This document shows, piece by piece, positions 41,786-51,197 of a stretch of 64,000 bases of DNA. Origin of the DNA: Gammaproteobacteria bacterium. Lineage in GTDB: Bacteria > Pseudomonadota > Gammaproteobacteria > Enterobacterales > Alteromonadaceae. The position numbers were made by a program, and so were the translations under genes. Below the pieces are notes generated by a model. That model was not told the DNA's origin. It ran no database searches and was given only the letters and a program-made list of their open reading frames with translations. Numbering within the stretch: the stretch's first letter is position 1; each line of letters starts with the position of its first letter. The DNA lies in NCBI GenBank assembly GCA_018826295.1, contig JAHJZX010000034.1:1-64000 (forward strand), read 5' to 3'.

Positions 41786-43090
41786 TTATTTCAGGTCTAA
41801 TCGATGTGCTGCGGCAGCTTTATCAATTAGCCATTTGGGTACGTTGTGCTGTCTTGCAAGTTGTTGCCAGTTCCCAACAGACTCTTTTGTTTGCTCAATA
41901 ATTTCTTTTGTTTTTGCTGGTGTAAGATTAGTGATTAATCTGGCGACTGTTAGAAGATCTTCCATGTTAAACCCGTCTCGTTTTGCATTGATGCTCATTT
42001 GATGCAAATTCACCCAGTCAGATGCAGGATCATAACTAAACGCTACATCGTATGCCGGGGCAAGCTGCCACTGAAAGTCATCATTGACAAGAAAACTGAA
42101 ATTCTTAGTGTGGTCGTCCTGGTTACGCGCTATGACGTTAAACACCATACGGCGAAATATCTGCTCCTGCTCTGAGTATGTAAGTTTGATCTTGCGCATC
42201 ACACCTAAGAGCTGCTCATAGCTGTAATGGCCAGGCTTTTTATAATCGGCATGATCAATAGCGCAAAGTGTTGCGCAGTGATATTTTTGATTCTCAACCC
42301 GGTCAAAGCGCTTGGTCATGAAATGACGCCTGCCATTCTCTTCAAAGAGTTCGCAAGGTTGCATATCAATGCCGCAGTCCTTTGCCATTAGATAGTAGAC
42401 AAACTCCATTACCCCATAACCAACAGGATCTCCGAAAGTCTGCTTTGAACGGTCTTTTTCTCTTATCCCATCGAACTTAATTAAGTAGTGCTCGAACCCT
42501 TCTGGAGCATCTACCTGGCCGGACAATACCTTAGTGCGATCTTTGTTTATTGCTATAACTGCTTTTGGCCTGGCACCGCCAGCTGATGTCCCTATCTGCA
42601 GTAAAGCCGTCATTGAGTCATCATCTTCAAGCGACGCTGTAAACTCTTCACGATGCGTTAATACTTTCTGTGAGAGCCATACAAGTTCTGCCAGGTCAAC
42701 TTCGAATGACTTTTCTTTACCCAATTGGATTGTCGGTTGATATTCCAGGGCACCCATGCCTCGTTTACCGGTGTATAGCAACCGGTCAATCGGCTTAAAC
42801 TCAGTGGCGTCTAAACCCTTTCGTGCCTGCCAGGAATCAATAATAGCGTTACCGAAATCATCAGGCAGTGAGTCACTGAAAATTGCTGGAAGCCCCTTAT
42901 AGGTCTCATATGACAAGTTTGGAAAAGTAAATACACCGGGTCGCAATGGCAAGTGGATTGGAGCCAGTGAAAAGCCATCCCTAATCCACTCAGGGCTGTA
43001 CTCAAAAGCAGCGGCTGGTCTATCTTCGATATACTGTAATGCGCCGACCAGATTGTCATCAAACATTACCTTGCAGACTTTAGCTACCAT
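41786..43090 (-). CDS. hipA: HipA-type serine/threonine kinase toxin
   Basis: 434 residues from ATG 43090, with AAGGAG five bases upstream; the track's GTG at 43096 would overlap that site. N-subdomain features are FTFPNLSYETYKGLPAIFSD and KRGMGALEY. Kinase features are the glycine loop GTSAGGARPKAVI, HFMTKRFDRV, the catalytic loop ARNQDDHTKNFSFL and the metal-binding Asp in LAPAYDVAFS. HipA kinases phosphorylate tRNA synthetases or other targets and induce growth arrest. The gene overlaps the preceding hipB-like gene region, the standard order. Both genes are clearly AT-richer than phoD and gor on either side, suggesting transfer. Confidence 0.92.
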   Translation of the reverse strand: MVAKVCKVMFDDNLVGALQYIEDRPAAAFEYSPEWIRDGFSLAPIHLPLRPGVFTFPNLSYETYKGLPAIFSDSLPDDFGNAIIDSWQARKGLDATEFKPIDRLLYTGKRGMGALEYQPTIQLGKEKSFEVDLAELVWLSQKVLTHREEFTASLEDDDSMTALLQIGTSAGGARPKAVIAINKDRTKVLSGQVDAPEGFEHYLIKFDGIREKDRSKQTFGDPVGYGVMEFVYYLMAKDCGIDMQPCELFEENGRRHFMTKRFDRVENQKYHCATLCAIDHADYKKPGHYSYEQLLGVMRKIKLTYSEQEQIFRRMVFNVIARNQDDHTKNFSFLVNDDFQWQLAPAYDVAFSYDPASDWVNLHQMSINAKRDGFNMEDLLTVARLITNLTPAKTKEIIEQTKESVGNWQQLARQHNVPKWLIDKAAAAHRLDLK

Positions 43091-43092
43091 TT

Positions 43093-43524
43093 TCACTCCT
43101 TAGTTACGAGCCTTTGGCGTCTTGCCATGATTGGGCTTATATTTTGTTGTTTGCTTTTCGGCTTATCAGCTGCTTTTTTTGCTGGTCGAACTACGACGCG
43201 CTGAGGTTCTGTATTTAACAGCCCCTTAAAGTTGTGCCACTTTACTCCTGGCTTCATAGAAGCTCGCAAGCTTTCCATCGGACTGAACTCAGAGGATGTG
43301 GCGATGGTATCGAGCTGTTCAAGCAACTCTAATTGGCGGATGATGGCAATAAAAGTGGCTAACTTTGTTGTCCCGGATTTAAGCGCACCGTAAGACTTCC
43401 GGGTTATGCCGACATTAGAGGCTATCTGCTCCTGGGTTAACCCCAGCGCTTTACGTTTATGCTCCAGCCTTTCAAACAGCTCGTACGCTATTGCTGCATC
43501 TGACATTGCTTCGGTAATTTTCAT
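43093..43524 (-). CDS. hipB: HipB-type XRE antitoxin/regulator
   Basis: 143 residues. An XRE helix-turn-helix covers about residues 15-70 (KALGLTQEQIASNVGITRKSYGALKSG). The C-terminal half is long and basic (VVVRPAKKAADKPKSKQQ), longer than the E. coli HipB of 88 residues. It should neutralise HipA and repress its own promoter, upstream of which two inverted repeats are seen. ATG 43524 follows AGGTGAG. Translation is coupled to hipA: the stop TGA lies 2 bases before the hipA ATG. Confidence 0.88.
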   Translation of the reverse strand: MKITEAMSDAAIAYELFERLEHKRKALGLTQEQIASNVGITRKSYGALKSGTTKLATFIAIIRQLELLEQLDTIATSSEFSPMESLRASMKPGVKWHNFKGLLNTEPQRVVVRPAKKAADKPKSKQQNISPIMARRQRLVTKE

Positions 43525-44057
43525 ATCTCACCTGAGTATTAATTAACTCATTTAAACCATAGTCTAGCATTAATGGGTATTTTACTACTCATTAATAGTG
43601 CCACCCTCAGATTGTAGGTGATAAGGCTTATAGTGGGAAATATTTTACTCATAAATCTGGTTTTCGCGTTTTATGTGTAATTTACTTCACATAGGTTGGA
43701 GTTTGGTTGTTTTGGCGTATTTAAACGCACTTGGTTAAAGTGAGGTGGGGCTATAATGCTTTAATGTTTGGGCTAACAGTCTCAAGCTATTTCTTAAGGC
43801 TGGTGACTGGTACCGCCAAAAGCCATTAGGGTATATAAACGTTTAGATTTTTCTTCATCCCATAACGCAGATACAGTATGTGTAAACTTAATCATCCGAA
43901 ATGGCACTGGCCAAGTCTGAAATTTTACAGAGCGGATACCGCGCTGCGCTTGTTGAATCCACTTTAAAACCCTTTAGAGACAACTATAAAAGGGCTTTAA
44001 AAAGGATGCCAGATAGTTTTCCAGGGCTGGCCATTTTATAGTTTATGTTTTCCAGCG
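43525..44057. other. Intergenic stretch between hipB and gor
   Basis: 533 AT-rich bases with no ORF I can support. It holds the hipB operators (separate entry) and, at 43963-44001, an inverted repeat TTTAAAACCCTTT / AAAGGGCTTTAAA (12 of 13 matched, 13-base loop) that could end gor transcription from the right or mark a module edge. The remainder shows no clear signal. Confidence 0.6.
43534..43596. promoter_or_regulatory. Candidate hipB autoregulatory operators
   Basis: Two palindromes lie upstream of hipB: GAGTATTAATTAACTC (43534-43549), right before the ribosome-binding site, and ATTAATGGGTA..TACTCATTAAT (43569-43596, arms matching 10 of 11). Both contain the half-site ACTC/GAGT next to ATTAAT, as expected for paired sites of one dimeric repressor. 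Confidence 0.55.
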
Positions 44058-45416
44058 CTAGTTTTTAAGAGTGACAAACTCTTCAGCACTGGTTGGATGC
44101 AGCGCTACGGTGTTGTCGAAATCGGCCTTAGTGGCGCCCATTTTTATTGCTACGGCAAAGCCTTGCAGCACTTCGTCCATGCCTTCGCCAATGCCGTGCA
44201 GGCCAACCACTTTTTCATCTTTGCCAGCACATACCAGCTTAAAGCGGCTCAGTGCGCGGTGCGCCGTAATGGCGTTATACATGGCAGCAAAGTTGCTGCG
44301 ATACACTTTGACGTTAGCCGCGCCAAATTGCGCTTCAGCTTCGGCTTCGGTTAAGCCAATAGTGCCAATAGGCGGGTGGCTGAAGACCACTGTAGGTATT
44401 AGCGAATAGTCCATATGCGCATCTGGCATGGCCGGGTTAAACAGCCGCTCGGCCAGCAGTCGGGCCGCTTTGACGGCCACCGGCGTCAGTTGTGCTTCAC
44501 CGGTGATATCGCCAACGGCATAAATACCTTTCACATTGGTATTTTGGTATTTATCGGTGCGGATAAAGCCCTGCTTATCGGTCAGCACACCGGCAGAGGC
44601 CAAATTTAGCTTGTCGGTTGCCGGCTCGCGGCCAATAGCCCAGATCAGGCAATCGACATGTTCAAATACGGTACCGTTGCTGCAGTGCACGGTCAGTGTT
44701 CCGGCGGCAGTTTTTTCTACCCGGCTGACTTCAGTGTGGCTGTGCAGGTTGAGCTTATCCTGCGCCATGCGTTCAAGCAGCATATCGGTAATGTCGCTGT
44801 CAAAATTACGCAGTGGCCGGTCTTTGCGTACTAAAAGATGCGTATCGGTGCCCAGCGCATGCAGCACGCCGGCAATTTCCACCGCGATATAGCCTGCACC
44901 GACCACTAAGGCTTTTTTCGGCTGTGTGGTTAAAGCAAAAAAGCCGTCAGAGTCGATACCGTGCTCGCTGCCGGGGATTTGTGGCCGGCTGGGGCGGCCG
45001 CCGGTAGCGATAGTAATATGATCGGCCGTGATACGCTCGCCGTTCACTTCTACCGTATGGGCATCAACGAAGCGGGCAAAGCCCTGAATAAGGGTTACAC
45101 CATTGGCATCAAAGCCTTTTTGATAGCTGGCATGAATACGCTGAATATAGGCTTCGCGGTTTTTTACCAGCGTGGCCCAGTTAAAACTATTTTGCGTCAC
45201 GTCAAAGCCGTAGTCCGGGCTGTATTTTAGTGCTTCAGCAATATGGGCGCCGTACCACATTACTTTTTTTGGTACGCAACCGACATTAACGCAAGTGCCG
45301 CCTACTGCTTTAGCTTCAATCACTGCGGCGCTGGCACCACGTTGGGCGGCGCGGTTGGCCCCGGCAATACCGCCGCTGCCGGCGCCTATGGCTAAGTAAT
45401 TAAAATGACGGCTCAT
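44058..45416 (-). CDS. gor: Glutathione-disulfide reductase
   Basis: 452 residues, the usual length. FAD site [18 protein letters not shown], redox-active disulfide [21 protein letters not shown] site [19 protein letters not shown], and the C-terminal catalytic HPTSAEEFV are all intact. It regenerates glutathione with NADPH in the cytoplasm. The ATG is at 45416. The gene is divergent from prlC, with about 170 bases between them. No regulatory motif was recognised. Confidence 0.96.
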   Translation of the reverse strand: MSRHFNYLAIGAGSGGIAGANRAAQRGASAAVIEAKAVGGTCVNVGCVPKKVMWYGAHIAEALKYSPDYGFDVTQNSFNWATLVKNREAYIQRIHASYQKGFDANGVTLIQGFARFVDAHTVEVNGERITADHITIATGGRPSRPQIPGSEHGIDSDGFFALTTQPKKALVVGAGYIAVEIAGVLHALGTDTHLLVRKDRPLRNFDSDITDMLLERMAQDKLNLHSHTEVSRVEKTAAGTLTVHCSNGTVFEHVDCLIWAIGREPATDKLNLASAGVLTDKQGFIRTDKYQNTNVKGIYAVGDITGEAQLTPVAVKAARLLAERLFNPAMPDAHMDYSLIPTVVFSHPPIGTIGLTEAEAEAQFGAANVKVYRSNFAAMYNAITAHRALSRFKLVCAGKDEKVVGLHGIGEGMDEVLQGFAVAIKMGATKADFDNTVALHPTSAEEFVTLKN

Positions 45417-45584
45417 ATCTGTGTCCCGGATTGCTGATTAATGCACAGGTTATATGGGGTAAGGCCGGCTTTTGCAAGGCAGTTACCAGCAGAACTGCAG
45501 TAAGCGGTATAGATCTGCATTGACAATAGTGCTGACTGCCCCAACATTAACGGTAATATTTTGCCATCGCGATTAAGGTTTATT

Positions 45585-47633
45585 ATGTCTGCTTCTGAAA
45601 ATATATTGCTGTCGTTCGCCGGTTTACCGCCATTTTCCCGCATTAGCCCACAGCAGGTTAAACCTGCAGTAGAGCACGCCATAGCACAGGCCCGTGCTGC
45701 TTTAGAACACGCTGTGGCAGCCGTTGACGTAAGCTGGGATAGTTTAATAGCGCAGCCGGAACAAGACGGCGAACGTTTGGCTAAACTGTGGTCGCCGGTG
45801 TCGCATATGAACTCTGTCGTCAATACGCCAGAGCTGCGTGAGGCTTATGAGAGCTGCTTGCCGCTATTGTCAGACTTCAGCACCTGGCAAGGGCAGCATG
45901 AAGGTTTATACCAAAAATATCAGCAACTGGCGCACAGTGCTGGCTACGCCGCTTTAACGCCGGCGCAGCAAAAGGTGATTCAAAATGCCTTGCGTGATTT
46001 TAAGCTGTCGGGCATTGGTTTATCGGCAGAAAAAAAGCAGCGCTACGGCGAAATTCAAAGCCGGTTATCCGATTTAGGCTCGCAGTTTTCTAACAATACG
46101 CTGGATGCAACCCAAGCCTGGTTTAAGCATATTACCGATGAAGCCGATTTAGCCGGTTTACCGGAAGATGCCAAGCTGGCGGCAGCCGAAGAGGCAAAAA
46201 ACCGCGAGCTGGATGGCTGGGTATTTACGCTGGAATTCCCCAGCTACATAGCGTTAATGACCTACGCTGACAACCGGCAACTGCGAGAAGAGTTGTACAG
46301 CGCTTATTGCACCCGGGCGTCAGAGCAGGGCCCGACGGCCGGCCAGTTTGATAACAGCGCCATTATTGAAGAAACGCTGGCGTTAAAACATGAGCTGGCG
46401 CAGCTACTGGATTTTAACAACGCCGCAGAGGAATCACTGGCAACCAAGATGGCAGAGTCACCATCGCAGGTTCTGGATTTCCTGCACGATTTAGCCCGCC
46501 GTGCCAAACCGCAAGCCGAGCAGGATTTAGCCGAACTACGTGCCTTTGCCCAGCGCGAATACCAGCTGACAGAGCTGGCCGCCTGGGATATTACCTACTA
46601 TGCCGAAAAGCTGAAACAGGCCAAGTATGCCATATCGGACGAGCAGCTACGGCCGTATTTCCCTGAGAATAAAGTGGTAAGCGGCTTATTTACCGTGCTG
46701 CAAAAGTTATTTGGTGTAACGGTTCAACAGCGCGATGGCGTAGATGTGTGGCACGCGGATGTTAAGTTTTACGATATCTTTGCGGCTGACGGTGAGCTGC
46801 GTGGTAGCTTCTATTTGGATTTATATGCGCGGGCGAAAAAACGCGGCGGTGCCTGGATGGATGACTGTCAGGGCCGGCGTGTGCTGCCCGACGGCAGTGT
46901 GCAAACGCCGGTGGCCTATTTAACCTGCAACTTTAATAAGCCGGTAGGTGGCAAACCGGCGCTATTTACCCATGATGAAGTGGTAACCTTATTCCATGAA
47001 TTTGGCCACGGTATTCACCATATGCTGACCAAAGTGGATGCAGCAGCCGTGGCCGGTATTAACGGCGTGGCCTGGGATGCGGTAGAGCTGCCGAGCCAGT
47101 TTCTGGAAAACTGGTGCTGGCAGGCTGAGGCGCTGGCAATTATTTCCGGCCACTATGAAACGGGCGAGCCGCTGCCACAAGACTTGCTGGATAAAATGCT
47201 GGCAGCGAAAAACTTCCAGTCAGCGATGTTTCTAGTGCGCCAGTTGGAGTTCGCACTGTTTGATTTTCGCTTACATGCCGAGTATGAGCCGGCATTGGGC
47301 GGCCGGGTACAGCAAATGCTGGATGAAGTACGCAGCGAAGTATCGGTTGTTATCCCACCGCGTTTTAACCGCTTTCAACACAGTTTTGGCCATATTTTTG
47401 CCGGCGGTTATGCCGCCGGTTATTACAGTTACCTGTGGGCTGAAGTATTGTCAGCCGATGCGTTTGGCCGTTTTGAAGAAGAAGGTATTTTTAATGCCAG
47501 CACCGGGCGGGATTTTTTACGCTGGATCTTAGAACGTGGCGGCAGTGCCGAGCCGATGGAACTGTTTAAAGGTTTCCGTGGCCGCGAGCCATCAAATGAA
47601 GCCTTGTTGCGGCATATGGGCATTGCCGGTTAA
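45585..47633 (+). CDS. prlC: Oligopeptidase A (M3 metallopeptidase)
   Basis: 682 residues from ATG 45585, with TAAGG upstream; the track start at 45561 adds eight residues without a ribosome-binding site. The M3 zinc motif is LFHEFGHGIHHML, followed by the downstream Glu ligand in a family block (WDAVELPSQFLENW). The N-terminal helical domain is complete. It degrades short peptides and cleaved signal peptides in the cytoplasm. The arrangement gor - prlC with rsmJ nearby is conserved in several gammaproteobacteria. Confidence 0.95.
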   Translation: MSASENILLSFAGLPPFSRISPQQVKPAVEHAIAQARAALEHAVAAVDVSWDSLIAQPEQDGERLAKLWSPVSHMNSVVNTPELREAYESCLPLLSDFSTWQGQHEGLYQKYQQLAHSAGYAALTPAQQKVIQNALRDFKLSGIGLSAEKKQRYGEIQSRLSDLGSQFSNNTLDATQAWFKHITDEADLAGLPEDAKLAAAEEAKNRELDGWVFTLEFPSYIALMTYADNRQLREELYSAYCTRASEQGPTAGQFDNSAIIEETLALKHELAQLLDFNNAAEESLATKMAESPSQVLDFLHDLARRAKPQAEQDLAELRAFAQREYQLTELAAWDITYYAEKLKQAKYAISDEQLRPYFPENKVVSGLFTVLQKLFGVTVQQRDGVDVWHADVKFYDIFAADGELRGSFYLDLYARAKKRGGAWMDDCQGRRVLPDGSVQTPVAYLTCNFNKPVGGKPALFTHDEVVTLFHEFGHGIHHMLTKVDAAAVAGINGVAWDAVELPSQFLENWCWQAEALAIISGHYETGEPLPQDLLDKMLAAKNFQSAMFLVRQLEFALFDFRLHAEYEPALGGRVQQMLDEVRSEVSVVIPPRFNRFQHSFGHIFAGGYAAGYYSYLWAEVLSADAFGRFEEEGIFNASTGRDFLRWILERGGSAEPMELFKGFRGREPSNEALLRHMGIAG

Positions 47634-47693
47634 CAATTCATTGCCAATTCAGCGCCGCTCTGCCAAGCTGAAACGCAAATAACAGGAGGTGCT

Positions 47694-48191
47694 ATGCGTA
47701 TAAACAGATTATTGCCGTTACTGGCAGTGCTGGTGTTATCGGCTTGTCAGCAGGGGCAGGCAAGCAGTACGGCTGACACTGAGCGTCTGCTGCCTAAACC
47801 GGTGGTCGAGCCGATAGATCCGGTAAAAGATCCGTTAACGGCGATGAAAGCGAGGAAACAGCAAATGGCCGAAGTAGCAGATTTAACCAGCTTGCGGGCG
47901 GAAATTATGGCACTGATTGGTGAAGCCCGCGCCGATAACGTGCAGCAATGCCGCGTCGCCGGTTTTGGCAGTAAGCCGTGTGGCGGGCCGGCCAGCTATA
48001 TTGCCTATTCGTTGAAAGATAAAAATGAGACGGTACTGCTAGCGTTGATTGAAAAATACAATAGCGCCGCCAAAGCAGAAAATGAACGGCTGGGGCTGAT
48101 GTCAGACTGCGCCATAGTGCCCAAACCCATAGTGGTGCTGGAAAACGGCGTCTGTACATTAAAAACCGGCACAGATACAGCAAGCTATTGA
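47694..48191 (+). CDS. Putative lipoprotein of unknown function
   Basis: 165 residues. The leader ends in the lipobox VLSAC (RINRLLPLLAVLVLSAC), so the mature protein should be lipidated. After an unstructured Ser/Thr/Pro region there is a small helical domain with paired Cys residues (QQCRVAGFGSKPCGGPASYIAYS and MSDCAIV..GVCTLK) that may form two disulfides. The ATG has AGGAGG six to seven bases upstream. It lies 60 bases after prlC and ends in a strong terminator. I do not recognise the family. Confidence 0.78.
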   Translation: MRINRLLPLLAVLVLSACQQGQASSTADTERLLPKPVVEPIDPVKDPLTAMKARKQQMAEVADLTSLRAEIMALIGEARADNVQQCRVAGFGSKPCGGPASYIAYSLKDKNETVLLALIEKYNSAAKAENERLGLMSDCAIVPKPIVVLENGVCTLKTGTDTASY

Positions 48192-48213
48192 GTTTGCTAC
48201 TGGTCTGAATGCT

Positions 48214-48244
48214 AAGGCAACAGTAGACTGTTGCCTTATTTTTA
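48214..48244 (+). terminator. Rho-independent terminator after the lipoprotein gene
   Basis: An 11-bp perfect stem AAGGCAACAGT / ACTGTTGCCTT with a two-base spacer is followed by ATTTTTAT. The first ATG of the next track ORF (48244) lies at the end of this T-run, which argues against that start. Confidence 0.88.
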
Positions 48245-48261
48245 TGTCAAAGGTAAGTGGT

Positions 48262-48963
48262 GTGACAACAGCAGAATCTTTTCAGCGTATTTATCAACGC
48301 GCCTGCGATCGTAAAGGCGGTGAAGCAGCATTGGCAGCCTTATTGGGGCACAGTGCCAGTGCGGCCGAAATCAGTGTCATACCGGATAACCTGTTGCTGG
48401 GCGAGCTGACGAAAAAAGTGTTTCAGTCGGGTTTTGTCTGGCGGGTGGTGCGGCAAAAATGGCCGGGTTTTTGTGAAGTGTTTTTCGACTTTGACATCGA
48501 AAAAATACTGCTGATGAGCGATGAGATGCTTGAAGCCAAAGCCCGTGACGAGCGTATTATCCGCAATGCGGCCAAGGTATTTACCATCCGTGATAATGCC
48601 TTGATGATTGACGACATTGCCGCGAAACACGGCAGCTTTGCCCGTTTTATCGCTGACTGGCCAACAACAGATATTATCGGTTTATGGGCTTATTTAAAGC
48701 AGCATGGTGCCCGCCTTGGTGGCAACACCGGCCCATATGCGCTGCGCGCCATTGGCAAAGACACCTTTATTCTGAGTACCGATGTCGAGGCTTACCTGCG
48801 TGCCAGCAACGTCTTTGACGGCGGTATCAACAGTAAACGCAGTCTGGCGCAAATTCAGCAACAATTTAATCTGTGGCAACAACAATCTGGCCGCAGCTTA
48901 CAACATATCAGCCAGATCATTGCCCTGAGTGTGGGGGAGAATTACCTGGGGATGCAGCATTAA
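48262..48963 (+). CDS. DNA-3-methyladenine glycosylase I family protein
   Basis: 233 residues from GTG 48262, with AAAGGTAAG upstream; the track's ATG 48244 is in the terminator T-run. Family features of the Tag/adenine-glyco fold are present: a helical N-terminus, VFQSGFVWRVVRQKWPGF, a lysine/arginine-rich helix KARDERIIRNAAKV and a C-terminal GPYALRAIGKDTFILSTDVE. It should excise alkylated purines in base-excision repair. The usual Tag zinc ligands are not evident, so it may belong to a Tag-like branch. Its stop overlaps the rsmJ ATG (TAATG), giving translational coupling. Confidence 0.78.
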   Translation: MTTAESFQRIYQRACDRKGGEAALAALLGHSASAAEISVIPDNLLLGELTKKVFQSGFVWRVVRQKWPGFCEVFFDFDIEKILLMSDEMLEAKARDERIIRNAAKVFTIRDNALMIDDIAAKHGSFARFIADWPTTDIIGLWAYLKQHGARLGGNTGPYALRAIGKDTFILSTDVEAYLRASNVFDGGINSKRSLAQIQQQFNLWQQQSGRSLQHISQIIALSVGENYLGMQH

Positions 48964-49712
48964 TGGCGTTGGCTCTATTAGCGTCTGCGGTAGCAGATAA
49001 GCTTTATGTTGCCAGTTTGTGCCAGCAATTTGGCCTGGCACTTACCGACAAGGCTTCCGGCTGGCATTTAGCCTGGCAGGACGACGCCCTGGTACTTAGA
49101 AATACACACTTACCAAAACAAGGCGATATTCTGGTTGATTTTGCCAGTGGTGCCGCCAGTTACCGCCGGCTGCATGGTGGCGGTAAAAACGAAGCTATTG
49201 CCAAAGCCTGCGGCCTGAATAAAAAGCGCGATCTCAGTATTCTGGATGCCACTGCCGGTTTAGGCCGTGACGCTTTTGTCCTGGCCAGCCTGGGGGCCCA
49301 GGTGGTGATGGTAGAGCGTAATCCACTGGTTGCGGCACTATTGTTTGACGGCCTGCGCCGGGCCGCGGCCAGTACTGAACTTAACTGGCTTAACCAGCGT
49401 ATGCAATTGCTGCACAGCAGCGCGCTTGCGGCGCTGCAGCACCAGCCTGCAGTGGATGTGGTGTATTTAGATCCGATGTTTCCGGCCAGGGAAAAAACTG
49501 CCTTGGTTAAAAAAGAAATGCGGGCCTTTCATGACGTGGTGGGCACTGATGCCGATGCCGATGTTTTGCTGGCACCGGCTATGCAGTTAGCCAGCAAAAG
49601 AGTGGTGGTAAAACGGCCTGGCTATGCCGGGTTTTTGGCAGCAAAACCACCTACAATGTCGGTAACGGGTAAGAATAACCGCTTTGATGTGTATATTAAT
49701 GCAGCAATTTAA
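48963..49712 (+). CDS. rsmJ: 16S rRNA m2G1516 methyltransferase RsmJ
   Basis: 249 residues from ATG 48963, which overlaps the stop of the glycosylase gene; the track start at 48873 lies deep inside that gene. SAM-binding motif ILDATAGLGRDAFVLASLGA and catalytic block VVYLDPMFPAREKTALVKK are characteristic of RsmJ (YhiQ), with HGGGKNEAIAKACG before them. It methylates N2 of G1516 of 16S rRNA. E. coli rsmJ is adjacent to prlC, and the same neighbourhood is kept here with two genes inserted. Confidence 0.94.
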   Translation: MALALLASAVADKLYVASLCQQFGLALTDKASGWHLAWQDDALVLRNTHLPKQGDILVDFASGAASYRRLHGGGKNEAIAKACGLNKKRDLSILDATAGLGRDAFVLASLGAQVVMVERNPLVAALLFDGLRRAAASTELNWLNQRMQLLHSSALAALQHQPAVDVVYLDPMFPAREKTALVKKEMRAFHDVVGTDADADVLLAPAMQLASKRVVVKRPGYAGFLAAKPPTMSVTGKNNRFDVYINAAI

Positions 49713-49752
49713 TGCTATTTTTGCTAACGAATAATTTAACAGGGGAAATACC

Positions 49753-50226
49753 ATGATTAAAGTCGGCGACAAGTTGCCTGAGGTGAGTTTTTCGCAACTG
49801 ACCAAAGAAGGCGTAATGAATCCACTTACCAGCCAAATCTTTGCCAATAAAAAAGTAGTGCTGTTTGCTGTACCAGGCGCTTTTACGCCAACCTGCTCGG
49901 CCGCGCATTTACCCGGCTACATTACATTGGCAGACCAAATTAAAGCCAAAGGCGTGGACAGTATTGTCTGTACTGCAGTGAATGATGCTTTTGTTATGAG
50001 TGCCTGGGCAAAAAGCCAAAATGCCGAAGAAATTGTATTTTTAGCTGACGGCGGCGCGGCTTTTCATAAAGCCATTGGCCTGACTATGGAAACCGGTGAT
50101 TTTGGCGGCCTGCGCTCTCAGCGCTACGCGATGATTGTTGAGAACGGTGTGGTTACACTGCTAAACGTTGAAGCACCAAAAACCTTTGAAGTCAGCAAAG
50201 CCGAAGTGATTTTAGCGGCGTTGTAA
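49753..50226 (+). CDS. Prx5-type peroxiredoxin
   Basis: 157 residues. Peroxidatic Cys in VPGAFTPTCSAAHLPGY, with the conserved Pro, Thr and later Arg (GLRSQRYAMIVENG). This is the Prx5/PrxGrx branch without a fused glutaredoxin. It reduces hydrogen peroxide and organic peroxides, probably with glutaredoxin or thioredoxin. The ATG has AGGGGAAA upstream. Strong terminator downstream. The gene lies near gor, consistent with a glutathione-linked role, but on a separate transcript. Confidence 0.92.
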   Translation: MIKVGDKLPEVSFSQLTKEGVMNPLTSQIFANKKVVLFAVPGAFTPTCSAAHLPGYITLADQIKAKGVDSIVCTAVNDAFVMSAWAKSQNAEEIVFLADGGAAFHKAIGLTMETGDFGGLRSQRYAMIVENGVVTLLNVEAPKTFEVSKAEVILAAL

Positions 50227-50233
50227 GCCAGAC

Positions 50234-50272
50234 AGTACCTAAACCTTGTTTAGCGGGTTTAGGTACTTTGTT
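50234..50272 (+). terminator. Rho-independent terminator after the peroxiredoxin gene
   Basis: AGTACCTAAACC and GGTTTAGGTACT form a 12-bp stem with a ten-base loop, followed by TTGTTGTT. It separates this gene from the convergent glycosyltransferase gene and may work in both directions. Confidence 0.82.
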
Positions 50273-50286
50273 GTTATCTGACAGTA

Positions 50287-51186
50287 TTACTCACGTATCG
50301 CCACAATTTTCCAGCCATCGGCGCGGTATTTATCGACAATAGCACTGCGGGTGCCACGATGATCCTGCGTTTGGTAGGTTGCCACTTTTAACCGGCCCAC
50401 GGCCTTGCCAAAATCGGGCCGGCAGCACCAAAGTGATTGATCATCTGATGGATGCGGTGGTACCAGCGTTTTAATGCCGCCATGTTTTAATGCCATATAA
50501 GACAGGTGGATATCTTCGCCATTGTCCCAATATTCCGGTTCTTCAATCCACATATAGCGCACATAACTTTTACGCATAAACCAGGCATGGCCGACTAAAT
50601 CGACTTCAGTCACGTCGTTGTTTTGCGCACCGTTCCAGCCAGCCTTATTTTTGCTGGCATAACCGCCTGCTGCCGGCAGTAACACACCAGAGCCGCCCAG
50701 AATGCCATCATGGCCTGCTTCAATGGTATTTAAACAGTTTTCAAACCAGCGCGGCTGCGGCAGGATGTCATCATCGAAAAAGGCGACAAACTCCGTGCGA
50801 ACCAGACTGGCCAGCGCAAAACGGCCCCAGAACAAAAAGTTAGTGTTACACACCACTACCCGATCGGCTAATGCTGACACATCCAGTAAATCGTCTTCAC
50901 TGCGGTTTGACCATACCCAGATTTCGTCCGGTGGTACGCTTTGGTTGCGCAGTGCCGCTATTTGCTCTGCCAGATATTCGGCGCGCCGGTAGGCCGTCAA
51001 AATTACCGTAATGCCGGTTTTTTTCGCGGCCGGCATAGGCGTGGCATCACGGTTAAACACTATGTTATCGGCAGGAGCAGCCAGTTTACGTTTTACCGCA
51101 CCAGCTAGTTTAACCCGCCAGAAGCCTAATACCCTGGTGTTCCACCACCAGCGAATACTTTGCGCAATTGTTTTTTTAGCTGCCAT
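50287..51186 (-). CDS. GT-A glycosyltransferase family protein
   Basis: 299 residues. A GT2-like fold: TGITVILTAYRRAEYLAEQI, DEIWVWSNRSED, and a DxD-type metal site in FVAFFDDDILPQ. It has a basic N-terminal segment and no clear signal or membrane anchor. It forms a two-gene unit with the glycosyltransferase upstream (11 bases apart), divergent from the WaaA-KdkA gene, so a role in lipopolysaccharide core or other surface glycan assembly is likely. Donor and acceptor are unknown. Confidence 0.83.
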   Translation of the reverse strand: MAAKKTIAQSIRWWWNTRVLGFWRVKLAGAVKRKLAAPADNIVFNRDATPMPAAKKTGITVILTAYRRAEYLAEQIAALRNQSVPPDEIWVWSNRSEDDLLDVSALADRVVVCNTNFLFWGRFALASLVRTEFVAFFDDDILPQPRWFENCLNTIEAGHDGILGGSGVLLPAAGGYASKNKAGWNGAQNNDVTEVDLVGHAWFMRKSYVRYMWIEEPEYWDNGEDIHLSYMALKHGGIKTLVPPHPSDDQSLWCCRPDFGKAVGRLKVATYQTQDHRGTRSAIVDKYRADGWKIVAIRE

Positions 51187-51197
51187 AACGCTCTCTG

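Noticed and set aside
45413-45823. Minus-strand ORF of 136 aa over the gor-prlC gap
   Set aside because: It lies opposite the start of prlC and its composition (Ser/Cys-rich) is that of a shadow frame.
48873-48962. N-terminal extension of RsmJ
   Set aside because: It is inside the glycosylase gene; ATG 48963 overlaps that gene's stop and gives the expected start of RsmJ.
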